64,000 nt of DNA from Hyaloscypha bicolor E (taxonomy: Eukaryota > Ascomycota > Leotiomycetes > Helotiales > Hyaloscyphaceae): assembly GCF_002865645.1 (NCBI RefSeq), contig NW_020194512.1:4195183-4259182 (forward strand), given 5' to 3'. Shown piece by piece: positions 1-13,837 of the stretch (positions within the stretch are counted from its first letter, which is position 1; each line of letters begins with the position of its first letter). The position numbers were made by a program, and so were the translations under genes. The notes below the pieces were generated by a model, which was not told where the DNA came from, ran no database searches, and worked only from the letters and a program-made list of their open reading frames with translations.

Positions 1-691
1 TCTCTCTTACTTCAAGTTTTTGCAATTTCCCCTTCTCTTTTTACTATAGAGTAACCTTTACAGATCCAGATTATTATTGCAATTACCGAGCTTTAAATAG
101 AGATATAAAGACAGGCTGAGGTTATTTAGTAATAAGGTAATAAGCTTGTTTTCTTATAAACTTGCCCCTCCTCTCTCTTCTCTATAAAACCGAAACCCTC
201 CCTTCTATATCCCGAAAAATTTAATAGCCAGGTTTACAAGTTCAATACCTGGCTTCCCTTAATTAAGGCTAAGCTACAGGTTAATAGCAAAGCTATTAGT
301 AATACTACTACTTAGTTCTACTATATCTACCTCAATCTAGAATTCTATATTTAAGTAATAGTTCTTCCCTAGCTTTTCCAGGCTAAAGATAATTAAACCT
401 GGTCCTATATTTCAATTCTCAACTAACTCTCTTATATCTATTCGAATCCGAATAAGATACAGGAGGCAGAAAACAAGCTATACTCTCTCAAGCAAGGTAC
501 TAATTCGCTTCACGCATTTATTACTAAGTTTAAATATATATTTTATAAGATATAAAAGTAGGACTGGAATAATATTAATAAGATTATAGCTTTCTATTAA
601 GGGCTCAATATTATAATTAAGAATAGGCTAGCTTAATAGCTAAACCTCCCTTATATCTATATCAAGTTTATTAAGATAGTATAATAGCTAG
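1..691 (+). pseudogene. Gag of an older LTR retrotransposon, 5' part
   Basis: A gag-like protein can be read on the + strand through many TAA/TAG codons that stand where glutamine is expected (RIP). Recognisable stretches are LKQGTNSLHAFITKFKYIL and NRLAQQLNLPYIY (glutamines inferred), which match the retrotransposon gag family of ascomycete elements. The start lies left of the window. The frame is cut at 691 by the nested 13-kb element and resumes at 13838. Together the two parts give the capsid domain and a C-terminal tail. The element class (probably Ty3/gypsy) is inferred from the gag type only. Confidence 0.72.
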
Positions 692-1003
692 TATGGGAGG
701 GAAACTATAATAAGACAAAAACTTATATAAAGTATACCAGAGCGCAAAACGTGACTTAATAGCAAAATAACAAATCAAAAGTATAAATAGTAAAGCATAA
801 ATAGTATATAGTATATAAAAGCTTAATTAATTAAATACTTATAAAGAATTATTCTCTAAGTCTATAGAAAAACCAGCTTTCTTATATAATTTATATAATT
901 TCCGCAAGTTACATATAAAAGGCTACGGCCTTTACTATATAACCTAAATCTTAAAACCGTCAAAATAATATAATTTTTAATAAGTATAGCCTGCCGTACT
1001 ATA
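692..1003 (-). repeat. 3' LTR of copy A
   Basis: It aligns along its whole length with the intact solo LTR at 49935-50237. Differences are almost all CA to TA or TG to TA, plus a 9-bp insertion around 890-900. Its left end reads TATGGGAGGG against TGTGGGAGGG in the intact copy. Confidence 0.9.
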
Positions 1004-1033
1004 TCCGACCCCCCATTTATTTGTACTTATCCT

Positions 1034-3751
1034 CTAAGCACCAAAAATAATAAAAAAATCCTACTCAGAGTCCGAAATAACGAAATATTCAGGATTCTTC
1101 TCTATTAGTTAATCTAATTTCTCCTCTATATACCTAAAATAAAACTTATTACCCTCAAATAGTCTTATTTTATACTTCCGAACTTACTTAAAGGTAATCC
1201 GAACCCGCTTAGCTATATTCTTATATTAAATCCAATATAGTTCTCTATATTTATTAGCGTCCGCCTTTAACTATTACTTAATTTCCGCCTTTACTATAGG
1301 ATATTAAAGAGGCTTATTATAGCGAATTATATTATAAATCGCACTAATATACTCCAAATAAATAGCTCCTTCGAATTTTGTATTATCTATAGTATCCTTA
1401 AATTAACTTTTGGTAGGAAGGGAAAACTCTAGATAAGAAGCTTTAATAACCTTATAAGAAACTTCATTTTCGCACATTTCATCCTTAATAGTAACTAGAT
1501 TTATTAGAATTATAGTAAAAGGCCTATTAAGTAGTAAATTATTATTAAGCTATCCTTTAACTTATATATTATTCGAGAATTAATGCTTTCCTATAATTCC
1601 AGACTTATAGATTATCTAGCTAAAGGTATTTATTTATCTAGTTATATAAACCACACTCGGAGTCTTTCCTCTTACTGCCTTTAGTAGATACTCGCTTAAT
1701 TCCTTAGCTACTTCTGGCTCAAATTTATCAGAAATAGAGAAGTAATTAATATCTTTAAAGAACTTCTTACTAAAAGTAATAGCCTTTTTACGGTCCGTAA
1801 GAAAAATATAGCCAATATTCTAATACTTTTTATTAAGGTAGAATTCGCTACTTAAAGCTTTAATAGTAGCCAGATCTTTAGTATTACCTTTATACTAATT
1901 ATAATTAACGTTTCCAGAAGCAAAGTATTAGGCTGGCTAAGAATAAGTAATTAGGTAGATAGAATACTTATTTAATATTTTATAGAATCCGAGCTATATT
2001 AATAGATCTGCTATTAAAAGTTAAGAGGCTAAGGTAAAGTAGCTATTACCAAGATCTCTATACTTCAATATATTATCTTTCCGGAAATAGAACTATAATA
2101 TCTCTATCTCCTTTATTAAAAGTTCTTAAATACTAAGCTTCTTAATTCACTTTAGGTAATTCTTCTTATAAATATAGCTATTTGTATCCAGATTAGTAGT
2201 ACTAGACTCAGAAATAGGAATTATAGTATTAAATTAGAGCTATAAATTTGGGCGGAATTAATTGGAAATATAGCGCTTGCATCTATATTACTCAATTTCC
2301 TATATCTCAAAAAAGAAATCCCGTATTTCCTTATTTACTTAAGTAACGGAAATATACTTCTTGCCTTTAGTAACTTTATAGATCTTAGTAACTAGCTTTA
2401 GAGTATCCTTAATTTCTTATATATTAATAGAGAGAGTATTAGTAAGCTACTAAATATATATTATATAGAAAGCTTTAAGAAATCTATTAGTAATTCTATA
2501 GTATTCTCGCTTATAAATAGATCCCAAAACGCCGCTATATATTTCCTTAAAGATATACTTATCTTACTAAGCAAGTATTAATTTCTATTTAGCTAGTATT
2601 TTATAGGTATACTTAATACTACTATTAAGTTTTCCGGACTTAATATTTTTAGTCTTCCGCTTCTTGGTTCTGGATATAATTAAGGAAGTCTTTCTAGATA
2701 GTGTCTTTTCTTTTAGAGTAAAGGGTTCCTCTTTACTTTTCTCTATTTTACTAACCTTATACTTAGTCTAGTACTTAGATCTCCGCTATTTATTAGGAGT
2801 TTTAGGCTTAGCTTACTCTTTATTCTTGCCAGATTCTTCTTATCTAGTTATACTAGTTTCACTAGTCTTACTAGTTCTACTAGCTTTCTTACTAGGCTTT
2901 ATTAAATCAGCTCCATTTTTCTTAGCTAGATCCGGTTAAGCTAAAGCTAAAATTATAATAGGGGCCCATTCTTTAGGCTTATCTCGGAAAGCAGGAAAAG
3001 GCTCGTTACTATAAGCTCTCTTAATTAGAATTCCGGAAGTATTAAAGATATACTATCTAGCTTTAAGATTATTAGCTAATAGTAGCTTAAACTTTAATTC
3101 TCCAGGTTCTAAAATAGCTTTAATATACTTAAGTACCTTAGTAATATCTAATTTAGTAAATATACCAGTATTCTAATACTTCTTATCCTTAATATACTCT
3201 AAAGTAGCTTTATTAATTAACTAAATAGCTTCATATACTAAAGCTTTTATCTTAAAGAAAGAGTGCAACTTCTTATAGACGTTTTTACTAAGGTTATTAT
3301 AGACATTATTAATATATTAGCTAAAGGCTTTATTATATAGTATAATTCTATTCTGACTCTTAATTTCTAGACTATTTACTATAGTCTTAATCTTATTAAG
3401 CTTCTCTTATTTGCCTTTAGAAATGCCTTTAATAATATTCTTGAATTCCCTATTATTAGCTTAGTAGTTCTTTAGCTCTTCCTTAGTTAATTCTAGTCTA
3501 GTTCCGTTTCTAATAAAGGTTTTCTACTTTAAGAGCTTATTATATATACTGCTTAGCTTATCTAGAATATTTATATTAAATTTGGTAATTGCAGCTATCT
3601 TTTCTGGTATTAGCAGGCCTTCTATAACTATCTAAGCTCCTTTAATACTCTGAACTTTAATACTATTAATCTATAAGCTTTTAATAATATTACGGCTTAT
3701 AAAGACTAACTATTGCGCTTTACTAGCTTAAGAAATCTATATTTTGGCCAT
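1034..3751 (-). pseudogene. Extra gene after pol in copy A, about 905 codons, unknown product
   Basis: Starting from ATG at 3751 (context AAAATGGCC) the frame runs 906 codons to TAG at 1034-1036, just before the polypurine tract. The distance is an exact multiple of three and internal stops fall at expected Gln/Trp positions, so this was a real gene before RIP. The predicted protein is lysine-rich. A low-complexity K/S/T-rich segment lies near residues 300-420 (for example SKKASRTSKTSETS), followed by a longer region of ordinary composition. No zinc knuckle, protease, RT motif or clear membrane segment was seen. It sits in the env position, but nothing in the sequence shows an envelope protein. 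The same region recurs in copy B (about 57510-60165). Confidence 0.7.
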
Positions 3752-3759
3752 TTTATTAT

Positions 3760-5640
3760 TCTTAAAGAAGTTATAAAGGTATTATTAGTATAATAGTTAT
3801 AGGTTATAGAGTTAAAGATTCTCGAGATTATAAGGATTTCTTTTAAGTACTTTCTAAAATAAAGAGTAAATTAGAATAGACTTGGATTATATAAAGGCAT
3901 TATATATATTCGAGTTTTTCTTTCTTTCTAGTAAGAAAATAAAGCTAAAATAGTAGTATATATAATAGAGAAAATAGATATAATAATTAGATATATTTAA
4001 GGTAATATAATTATAAATTAGAAATAATTATAGAAAATAAAATATGAAGTTAGGCTTCTATTATAAAAAAGAATATAAATATATATACCTAAGAAAATAT
4101 AATCTAGGAAATAATTAAGGCAGGTTAAACTAAATAGTAATAATAGGGAAATAAGAAGATAATATAATAGAAATATAGATATAGTAGTAGTATCTAAAGT
4201 ATTAGAATATAGAAGGAAATAACGAAAATTTTATAATATAGGTATATTTCAATTCTCTATTTATTTAAAGACATCCCTATTAATTTAAAGAATAATATAA
4301 AAAAAGGGAAATAATATAGGAAATATATAAAAGATAAGATATATAAATATACTAAAGATATTAGGAAAATATAAAGTAAGTATTAATAAAAAAGAAGTCA
4401 GAATAATAGAATTAAGAAATAACTCAGAATAAGGTATTACTTTTTCCGAAACTAATTTATATTTATTTAGTACTTATTAAAGTCGACTTTATATAGTATA
4501 AAACTATTTAGTTAATTAGAACTTTAAAGTAATATTTATATTTATAAAGATAATACTAAAGGTATTAGAATACGTGAAAAGAAGAACTATAAGATAATAT
4601 AAATAGGGTTTATAGTACTATTATTAAGTTTGGAATAGTTAATATTAAAGTTAATATAAAATATAAAAAGATTAGATATCCTGAATTAGTATTAAAAATA
4701 TAGTATTAAAGGTATCTTCTTAATTACTTAGATAATATTTAATAATAGGAAATAGATTAATAATAAGAAATAGCAAATTATACTAGCTTTTTAAAGAAGT
4801 AATTAGTTTCTAGTAACGAAATAGTATTATAGTCGGAGAATAGGTTCTATATAGAAGAAGTTTTTTTATATAGAGATAGAAATATATAATATACTAATTA
4901 AGCCTCAATATTAGTTTTAAGTATAGCTATAATTATATTAAAGAGGAAATAGGTTTTCTAGTATAAAATAGACTTTAAATAGGCAGATTTAGTTTATCTA
5001 ATATCTAATAGATTTCCAGAATTATATATTATTAAGTATCTTTAGAAATAACTATTAGATTTAATAAGATTTTCTTTTTCTCTTATAGGGCTTCTAGTTT
5101 AGCTATTCCGTTTATATATAACTTCTAATTAGGAAGTTTATTTGAATATTATAAGAAAACTTATAATAGTAGTTTAAGTTAAAGTCGAGATCCACAAATA
5201 TTATAGTTAAGCTTTAGACCGGTATAAGCCGCGAGAATAGCTAGGTAAAAGGGTAAGTAGAGCTTTTAAAAGATTTCTAGTTTAGTAAGATATATATAAA
5301 AGGTTCTCTTTCTTCTTTTCTTCTTTCCCTATTTCCAAATATAGGTACTATTTATTACTATAGTTTGAAATCAAAAGTCCGTAAGATAATTTCTTAATTC
5401 CTTTATTTAATTTTGTACTAAAAGGGACGCTTTATATTTAATTTCCAAGATCTAGTAATAGAATCTTATATATTAAGAATATTTGTCTAATAATAATAAT
5501 TAGATAATAGTAAGAAATAAATAATAATAAAGCTCGTCCGATTTCCAGAATAATAATCTAATAATAATGCTTTCTAAAGGTTATAAATAATAGTCGGAAA
5601 GAAAATTCAAAAGATATATAAGAAATTAAAGGTAATAAGC
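3760..5640. other. Spacer between extra gene and integrase in copy A
   Basis: No reading frame with a recognisable protein was found on either strand. The stretch is very AT-rich. It is also present in copy B, so it belongs to the element. Confidence 0.5.
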
Positions 5641-5699
5641 TTTATTTCAGGTTAAAAAAAGCCTCTATTATTAGATACTTCCTTCTAGTCCTCTATAAA

Positions 5700-7150
5700 A
5701 GAGATATATTTTACTCTCTCTAATTCCGGTAACTCTAGAATATATATAATAATGCTAGTAGCTTTCTCGATCTTCTAAGTACTATTTTGCTTATAGTACT
5801 CTATAACTACTTTCTTTTCTAGTTCTATATCCGTTTTAAAACGTTTATTTATAGATATATACTTGTTATTAACTTTATTTTTAGGGAAATACCAGAATTT
5901 ATTTCTTTTAATAAACTACTTGAGTCGATTTCCGGTATATATTATTTAGAGTATAGTATTATTAAGTTCTTCTAGTATATAGTATTCTTTTAGTTAATTC
6001 GCATACCTTACTCTATACGGGCCAAGCCAGTAATATAGTAGCTTTATATTCCTTAACTTGTCTTAATTTATTAATTTAATATTATATATAAGAACTAGAT
6101 TCTTTTCGGAAATAGGCTTTAAACAAATCTGGTAGATAGTATCGAATTACTTCTTTCTCTCTCGGTATCTTCTATTCTTCTTTATTCTGGCTTCTTTAAT
6201 ATCTTTATCTCTTATTTATATTTGCTTTATATATATCTCCAGAAATATTTCTCTATTATAAACTTCGTTTTATTCAAGCGTTCTCCAGGTTAGAAAGCGT
6301 ATTTCTATAGGTAGTATAGCTTCTCTGCTATAGATTATATAAAAAGGGGTAAATCTAGTTAGTCTATATATAGTAACTCGGTTAGTAAATAGAATATATA
6401 GTAATAAATCTATCTAAGGCTTCTTTCTATCTATTATAAGTATAATAAGTACCTAAATAATTAATTAATACCCTCTTTTAATTATACTATTTTCTTTAGA
6501 ATTATAGGCCAAAATAATAATTCTATTAATTCCTAGCTTATTAAGTTCTTAAATTATTACTTCTTTAAATTCCGATTTACTATTTATTTTAAGCTAGCTA
6601 AATAAACTATACCTATAAATAATTTCTTTCTAAATAAACTTGGTAATTTTCTTACTAGTTAGGTTCTTTAAATGTCTAGCTTTAATCTAGCCTGAGAAAT
6701 CGTTTCTAGTAATAACTAATAAGTTATATCCTTTATAGTCTAGTAATTTAACTATATTAACCCTAAGGTAATGGAAAAGGGGTATAGCTTTTATTAGATA
6801 TAGAGCTTTTTCTTATTTTCTTTTACTCTTATATTAATAGATCTTATAAGTATTAATATATTTCTATATATAGTTATAATAACTTTTCTAGTAATAGTAG
6901 CTAGCTACTAAGTAAAAAGTGCTTTCTTTTCTGGCGTATCTAATCTTATTATATAGCTCTTTAATAACGATTTCTCTTTATTTTTAATTATTAATAATAA
7001 GTTAAGGCGGATATACTTTAGATATAATTCTCTATAATAATTAATTTCTTATACTATAATTTAAAGCTTTCTTACTTAACTTTCGAAACTTAGCCCTAGA
7101 TATTTCTTCTGATCTAAAGAGTATTATAAGATATTATATAATATTTTAAT
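5700..7150 (-). pseudogene. Integrase domain of copy A
   Basis: Read on the - strand. The zinc-binding H2C2 region is at about 7050-6830 (IKELYNKIRYARKEST, then Y/C-rich). The catalytic core follows to about 5950. The stretch at 6301-6400 reads FTNRVTIYRLTRFTPFYIIY, which matches the conserved part after the catalytic glutamate in fungal Ty3/gypsy integrases. The basic C-terminal tail runs to about 5700. It normally inserts the cDNA into the host chromosome, but here it is broken by RIP stops. Confidence 0.85.
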
Positions 7151-7399
7151 ATTATTTGAAATAGCTATTATTTAAGGGATCTAGTAAAATAGTTAGGTTA
7201 TTAAGTAAAGTATAAGAGTTAGTATTATTGTCTACTATTTTGCTAGTAGTTATATATAAAAGGCCGTAATCTTTACTATATAATTTCTGGATTTTATTAT
7301 TTTTTAATATTACTAATTCGCTTCTAGATATAGTAAGGCTTTAATTATTAATCTCTAGTAACTAAATACTACTATTCAAATATCTAGTAAAAGTTTTAG

Positions 7400-8000
7400 A
7401 AGTCTAATTTCTCAAAATAATATTATATAACTGAACCGGAACCGCTTCCTTTATCCGAATTTTCTGCCTAATAGGTACTATTTCAATAGTATTAAGCTCT
7501 ATTACTAACTATTTATTAATATTCTCGTTATCTTTAGTATTACCTTCTTATTATAGACGTCTTAATAACCCGTTAGTAATAGTATACTTAGTTCCCTTAA
7601 TATACTTAACTTTAAAGTTAAATAACTGAATTTACGCTAGCTAGTAAGTAACTAGAGCTCCAGGAAAATCCGTAGCTACTTTGCTTAGCTATATAACAAG
7701 TATATTAGTATCTAGTTTAAGGATAAAGTGAACTCAATATAGCTAGAATTATACTTTCTGTAAATATTTCACTAGCTCTTAATATTCTCTCTTAGTAGCG
7801 TTATATCTTTACTCGGCGTTATTTCAGATTTCAGACTTATACTATATAACTTTCTTTTTCCCTCTATTATTATATTAATTAAGAGTTCCGCTCCATTTAT
7901 TCAGGCTAGTATCTACTGCCAATATAATTATTCCCTAACCTTCTAATAGATTATAGTATAACTTATATAGTATTAGAGTAATAGTAAGCTTTTCTTAAAG
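7400..8000 (-). pseudogene. RNase H domain of copy A
   Basis: It lies between RT and integrase in the usual gypsy order. Sequence likeness is weak after RIP, so the call rests mainly on position. The segment around 7640-7690 reads as a YIAKQSSYGFSWSSS-like stretch. Confidence 0.5.
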
Positions 8001-8960
8001 AATTTATATAGCTTGCTTTTATTCGTTGTTCCAGTTCTATATTATATCTTTCCTTATTAAGTAATAAATGGATTTAGTAATAATTATAAAGCCTTTAATT
8101 CAAATATAGTAGTAAATAATAATTCTAATAAATACCTTGCCTTTAGTTATACTATTATAATGCTTCTATCTCAAAATCTTAGTAATTCCTGAACTTAAAG
8201 GGCTTCTTCCAAGTACTTTATAAATAAAGCCAATAATAACTATACTATTATAATAGAACTATAATTTTTCTTCTATACCAGCTCCGGCTTATTTAACTCT
8301 ATTTAAGGTTATATCCAGGTTTTAAAGATATTCGAATATAAAACGCCGAATTCCAGGTAAAATAAGCTGCTTATTATAGTCTATATAAGGTCCCTTAACT
8401 CTAATATTATTAATAAATAGTATAGCGATTTTGGGAAATAGATTCTCTAGAATAGTTATAATAATTTATATAAACTATATAACGGAATTAGTAGCTCCCT
8501 AAGGTAATATAATTATTCTTAATAGTTCTAGAGGCATTATAAATATAGTTAAATCTCTATTATAAGTATCTAGTATAAATTAATTATATCCAGAAAAGAA
8601 ATTAATTAGAAAGATATAAATATATCTAGTAAATTTCTCTAAAATCTCGTTAGTAGATAGAGATAAGTTAGTATCTTATAGAATTACTGAATTCATCTTT
8701 ATAGCGGTATTAATTAGTCTATAAATTCTAGTAACCTTCTTTATAACTAAGAACTATAGATTTTAGTACGGTTTATTATATTTCTTAAGAACTTTATAAT
8801 TTAGGCATTCTAATAGTATTTTTACTATTACTAGTACTAGAGCTTTGGGATATAGGAAATTCTTCTCTTACTAGGCTTTATATTTAATAGTCTTAATTAG
8901 AATAGATAGGCTAATATCCTTATAGACTTTTCCTACTTTCTTCTAATTAAATATAATTAT
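8000..8960 (-). pseudogene. Reverse transcriptase domain of copy A
   Basis: On the - strand the order is VLKKYNKPY near 8790, a FFSGYNQFILDTYNRDLT-like stretch near 8600, LPXGATNSV near 8500, and a FINNI box at about 8410 in place of the catalytic F/Y-x-D-D. This order is characteristic of the Ty3/gypsy RT found in many fungal elements. Both aspartates of the active site read as asparagine (GAY to AAY), as RIP would produce, so it is catalytically dead. Confidence 0.88.
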
Positions 8961-9497
8961 ATCTTCTTAATTAACTATTAATTCTCGAAATATAGCCAGT
9001 TTCTTTTCCTAGAGCTAGTCGCTAATATCTAATTATTTAAGACATTCTGAAATAAGTTATAAATCTCTTAAAATAGCTAGTATCCTTAATAAAAGATAGT
9101 TCTTATATTTTCTAGTATACTTCTATAGATATTCTCTAGCTTTAGATCTCTCAAACTAGTCCGGATATTTACTAGAGCCTTCTCTAGTTCTATTATTAGT
9201 ATTTACTAGTTAAATCTTCTTATTCTTTATTTTATATATTTCTGTAACTAGAAATAGACTATAATTATTGTTTTTTTCTTTAAGAGCTATAGCTATTTTC
9301 TCTAGCGCTCTTTTCGTCTAATCTCCGGAATTTATAACCTTCTTATTTAGCTTCTTTCTAGTTAGATATAGAGAGCGCCTTTTTATCCGGTATTTTAATG
9401 TGCCTTTCTTAAGCTCCTATATATTCCAGAATTCTCTCTAGTCTTGGATTCTATATTTCTTAGCTTCGGAAATATATTTCTTTACTATTAGAAGATA

Positions 9498-12400
9498 TTA
9501 CTCTATTTCTTCTTCAGAAATATTTTCGCTTAATATCCTTTTTACTTCTTTTTCTATTAATTCCGGAACTACTTTTAATAATACTCTAATTAGAGCCTTT
9601 TCTGCTTTAGTTTCTCCAAAAATATTATTAATTTCCTGAACTTCTAAACCCAAAATAAAAGAATCTATAGAAAATCCCGGCATCTTCCTATTTCCCCTAA
9701 TATTACTACTAGTTATAATACTAGGCTCTATTTTTCCTTTTTACTATTAGTTTCCTATTCTATATTACTTAATTCCTTAACTCTAGAAGCTTAGTACTTT
9801 TAAACTATTACTTTTTTCTGCTTCCCGGTATTCTTTAAAGGTAGAATAATTATAATAGTACAGGTATTCTAGTTATTTTTAGAGTTAGTAAATCTTCTAT
9901 CTTATAAATTATTACTTTAATATATAATATTTATCTTTATCTTTACTAAGAATAATTAACTAAGCAGAATCTTTGAAGTTCCTTTAACCAGAAAGAATGC
10001 ATCTTCGCATCCTACTCTATTTATAACCTTAGCTCTAAGCTTTACTATTTCTGCAAATTCAAATTTAGCTTTAGTAATAGTAGATATTTAATAATCTGCA
10101 GTATTATATACTACTTTACTAATACTTCTAGAGATCTTTTCAGGGAGAATATTGACTTTAGCTCTAGTATTAATTATTCCTTTATATTCGATACTCCCTT
10201 AAGGTTCTCGAAGTACGAATTGGAGGCGTGGAGCTCGCATAATATATTTATAAGCCAGTAATGTCCGAAGATTAATACTATTGCCTTCAAATCAAATAAT
10301 TCTATTAGTATTAGGTATCTGAGCTAGTATTTCTAATTCCTTAAATATTCTATCTATTATATAAGCTATAGCCGCTAGTTTCGCAGATCTTCTAGTATAT
10401 CTAACTATATTTGACGTAATAGTATTTTCTATTTGCAAGATAGTAAGATAGGAAGTATTATCCTTAATCTATTAGTTCTAAAGTATAATAGCTAGATCTG
10501 GTATTTTTAAGGCATTAATAAGTATTCTCGTTTCCTTCTAAGTCTTCGGAAGTAGGACAGTTGCTTTCTTCGGCAGTCTTATTAGAATATTATTAACTTC
10601 AGGAATTCTATACTTATTATAATTAAGAGTATATTAGGTCCTTAATTCGTTCTATTTATTTCCGGAAATATTAATATTTATATTCTTAGCTAGGCCATTC
10701 CCTCGTCTATTACTTCTTAGAGTAGTATTCTTCTAGCCTCTTATATAAAGTAGCTTCTCTTCCGCTCTAGCTTATCTTCGGAAAACCTCTTTAGCTATTT
10801 CTACCTCTTTTCTCTTTTTTCTTAATAAGAAACCCGTTATAGTATTAATAGAAACGCTATTTATAGCCAAATCTTAATACTATTTATTAATTCCAGAACC
10901 TGAAGTATTAGTAATTCTAATATAATTTCCCCTAAGGCAAAGCGGCTATTCAGATTCCCTAAATATAACTTGCTTGCTTTTATATATAGATTCCGGTTAG
11001 CCAGTTCCCTTTTCTCTTTCTTGCCTAGTAAACTAGATATCCCCTATTAATCTCTAGATATTTTTGGGTCAAGTATTTAAGTTATAGTCAAATTCTCTTC
11101 CTTGGACTTGGGAAATAATTTGATTAAACCACCGGCGCTTATTAGTAAGGAAAAAGGAAATACTTTCTTATCTAGACTTAAATAGCCCTTTATACTATTT
11201 TCTATTAAATTAGTAAATATATCTATAATTTATAAGTTCTTTTATTAGTAAGTAATAGAACTAAGAGATATAAATATATTCTGAATTAATATTATTATTC
11301 TTGTCCCTATTATAGCACCTATAGCAAATTCATTCTCTCGGTTCTAGATTTATACTATAGGCTATATTAACTTAAGTAATGTTTTCTAATTACTCTTAAA
11401 ACTAACTTCCTTTAGAATATAGTTATCTAGACCCTTTGCCTATTCTAGCTCGACTACTATAGCTACTATAGCATTCTCTATAACCTTTACTATAACTTCT
11501 AGTATATCCTCCTTAAAGACCCGAATTATATTTACTAGGCTATTAATACTATTATACTTATTATAGTTAGCTAGGCTATATAAGCAGGCTATAGATATCT
11601 TCCCGAATTATAATAGTAGCTATATTAAGTTATTTCTGCAAGTTCTCTTAAGTTATAATAGTAATAGATAGTTTTTCTAGACTTCTCGCTAGCTAGTTAA
11701 TATTATCTCCCTTAGGTTTACTACTTTTAGTAGGTTTTATATAATTAGCTACAGGCTAGATTCTTTTTTTACTTATATCTATAGTAGTTTCAAGAAGTAT
11801 AATAAGAGGAACCGGTAAAGAATAATTATTTTCTGGTTTGGGAATTATATTATAAACTACTATATCTAAGTATTCTTATCTAAGTCTGGATATATCTGAA
11901 TTATTAGTAATATTAAAATAGTATTTCTTTTTTTTATACTAATAGAATATTACTGCCTTCTTATATATCTTACTATATTTATAGATAGAAACGTCTATAG
12001 GCTCGAAATTCGTATTTTTAAGAATGCAATCCCTTATTAGAATAAATAATTCTTTTATAAACTCTCGGTACTAAGTAATTTTATCTATCTCTTTCCTCTT
12101 TAGTAATTCCTTTAATACTTTATTAAATATATTAATATAAAACTTGAAAGAAATTCCTCTATTCTAGGCTCGTATAATAATCTAATTAAGAAAGTTGCGG
12201 CTAATTTTAAGTATTTTCTAGTTATGCTTTCGGAATTCCTTTAGTAAGGCCTTAAAGAACTTAGTTTTCTGGTAATCTCCTGAGTTATTAGTATAGTACT
12301 CTAATATAGCCTTAATCTAATTCTTATAAATAGGAGAGATATAACGAATAATTCTTTCTTTTTTAGTATTATTAGGAATATAATAGTTCTTATATATATC

Positions 12401-12900
12401 TGTATACTATTTCAAGAATATAAAGATATTACTTCCCTGAAACTATAGTACTTCAGGAGCTCCTGCAAGCGGTAGGTTTAAATCCGGTACTAGTATATAC
12501 TTGTTCTTAGCTATATTAATCTTAATAATTTCTTCTATAGCTAATTATAGAGTTTCTATATCTGAGACTTCTATTAATAATATTTCTAAAGAGCTAATTT
12601 CCCGTTTAAGTATATCTTTTAATCTGGGAACCGGAATTAGGGAGAAACCGGTTAATAATAACGGATATAGTCGAGATTCGAGTTTTAATATTAGTAGTAA
12701 TAAAGTAATAGCTTTTCTAGTTTTATTCCTATTACTTATACTCTCTTTCCTGCTCTATTAGCTTAATACCTATAATGTTTTCCCTTAATTTCGCCGAACT
12801 AGATATACTTTATAGTATTATTAATAAATGTAATAAAAATAATAATAATAAAAATAATTTCTCTAATTCCGCTATTTTCTCTGATTTCTTTGAATTCTCC
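9498..12900 (-). pseudogene. Gag and gag-pol junction region of copy A
   Basis: Long stretches read through RIP stops on the - strand. Near 11310 there is a zinc-knuckle-like run (ICYRCYNRDKNNN), where Tyr and Lys may replace Cys and His. Near 10250 a stretch reads MRAPRLQFVLREPKGVSN. The best preserved piece (9683-9498) is 61 codons without a stop, acidic and helical, and lies just 5' of RT. This should hold capsid, nucleocapsid and protease, but their exact limits cannot be placed. Apparent + strand frames at 12501-12761 are shadows. Confidence 0.6.
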
Positions 12901-13534
12901 TTATTATCTTTACTTAGTAACCTCTCCTTTCTCTAGAGGCTTCTCTAATTTATCTATATAATTTCTTATTTCCGATTTCCTTTTAATTCTTTTTAATTTC
13001 TATTTACTATCTCACTTGAAATTAAGGGCATTTCCTATTTTGGGTATTCTCTTCGGACTTAGAAGCAAGCTTTACTACTAAGATTAAAGCTACTTTAATT
13101 CCGACTTTTATTATAACTAAAAATAATATATAAATTAATAGTACAATTTTATTTCCGTGCGCTAAAGTCTATTTCTAACTAAGATCTAACTCGTACTATC
13201 TTAGTATAATATTTCCTATTTTATTTCCTCCGCTTCTTTTCCTTTTATAGTTAGCCTCTATTTCTACTACTTCTATATACTATACTAGTAACTATATCTT
13301 GCGGCCAACTTGTATTCAAGTTACTAGATATATCGGAAATTAACGTGAGATATTAAGATTAATGCTTATATATCCTTAATATTTTAGTCTTAGGCTCAAG
13401 GTATTATAATAGCCCTTTTTCTTCCCTAACTTGCTAAGCTAATAATCCGCCTTATAGATATCCCTCAGAACTTTATAAGAGTATTACCTTAACTATAAAG
13501 TTTCTATCCTCCCTATATTGCTTACTATAAAATA

Positions 13535-13837
13535 TATAGAAGAGAAACTGCAATAAGACAAAAACCCATATAAAGTATACTAGAGCGCAAAACGTGACTT
13601 AATAGTAAAATAATAAATTAAAAGTGTAAATAGTAAAGTATAAATAGTATATAGTATATAAAAGCTTAATTAATTAAATACTTATAAAGAATTATTCTCT
13701 AAGTCTATAGAAAAACCAGCTTTCTTATATAATTTCCGCAAGTTACGTACAAAAGGCTGCGGCCTTTGCTATATAACCTAAATCTCAAAACCGCCAAAAT
13801 AATATAATTTTTAACGAGTACGGCCTACCGTATTATA
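13535..13837 (-). repeat. 5' LTR of copy A
   Basis: At 303 bp it has exactly the length of the intact solo LTR and aligns with it throughout. It is less mutated than the 3' LTR in places (for example CTGCAATAAG near 13548). Internal to it (about 13500-13534) a primer-binding site should occur, but RIP has blurred it and no tRNA match could be named. Confidence 0.9.

Larger units (their letters stand above)
692..13837 (-). mobile_element. Complete RIP-mutated Ty3/gypsy-type LTR retrotransposon, copy A (about 13.1 kb)
   Basis: Two direct LTRs (692-1003 and 13535-13837) bound the element, and a 4-bp duplication CTAG lies outside each (688-691 and 13838-13841). Coding is on the - strand, so the right LTR is the 5' LTR. 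In element order the interior holds a gag region (about 12900-9500), RT, RNase H and integrase (about 8960-5700), a spacer, and an extra reading frame (3751-1034) next to the 3' LTR. A purine-rich tract (TGGGGGGTCGGA on the - strand, 1004-1017) abuts the 3' LTR and fits a polypurine tract. At 13.1 kb it is long for this superfamily. Stops have replaced many Gln and Trp codons throughout, so it is not autonomous. Confidence 0.9.

Noticed and set aside
692..1003. CRISPR-like array or regular spacer pattern in the AT-rich repeats
   Set aside because: Repeats are dispersed transposon copies or simple tandem repeats; a fungal genome would not carry CRISPR arrays.
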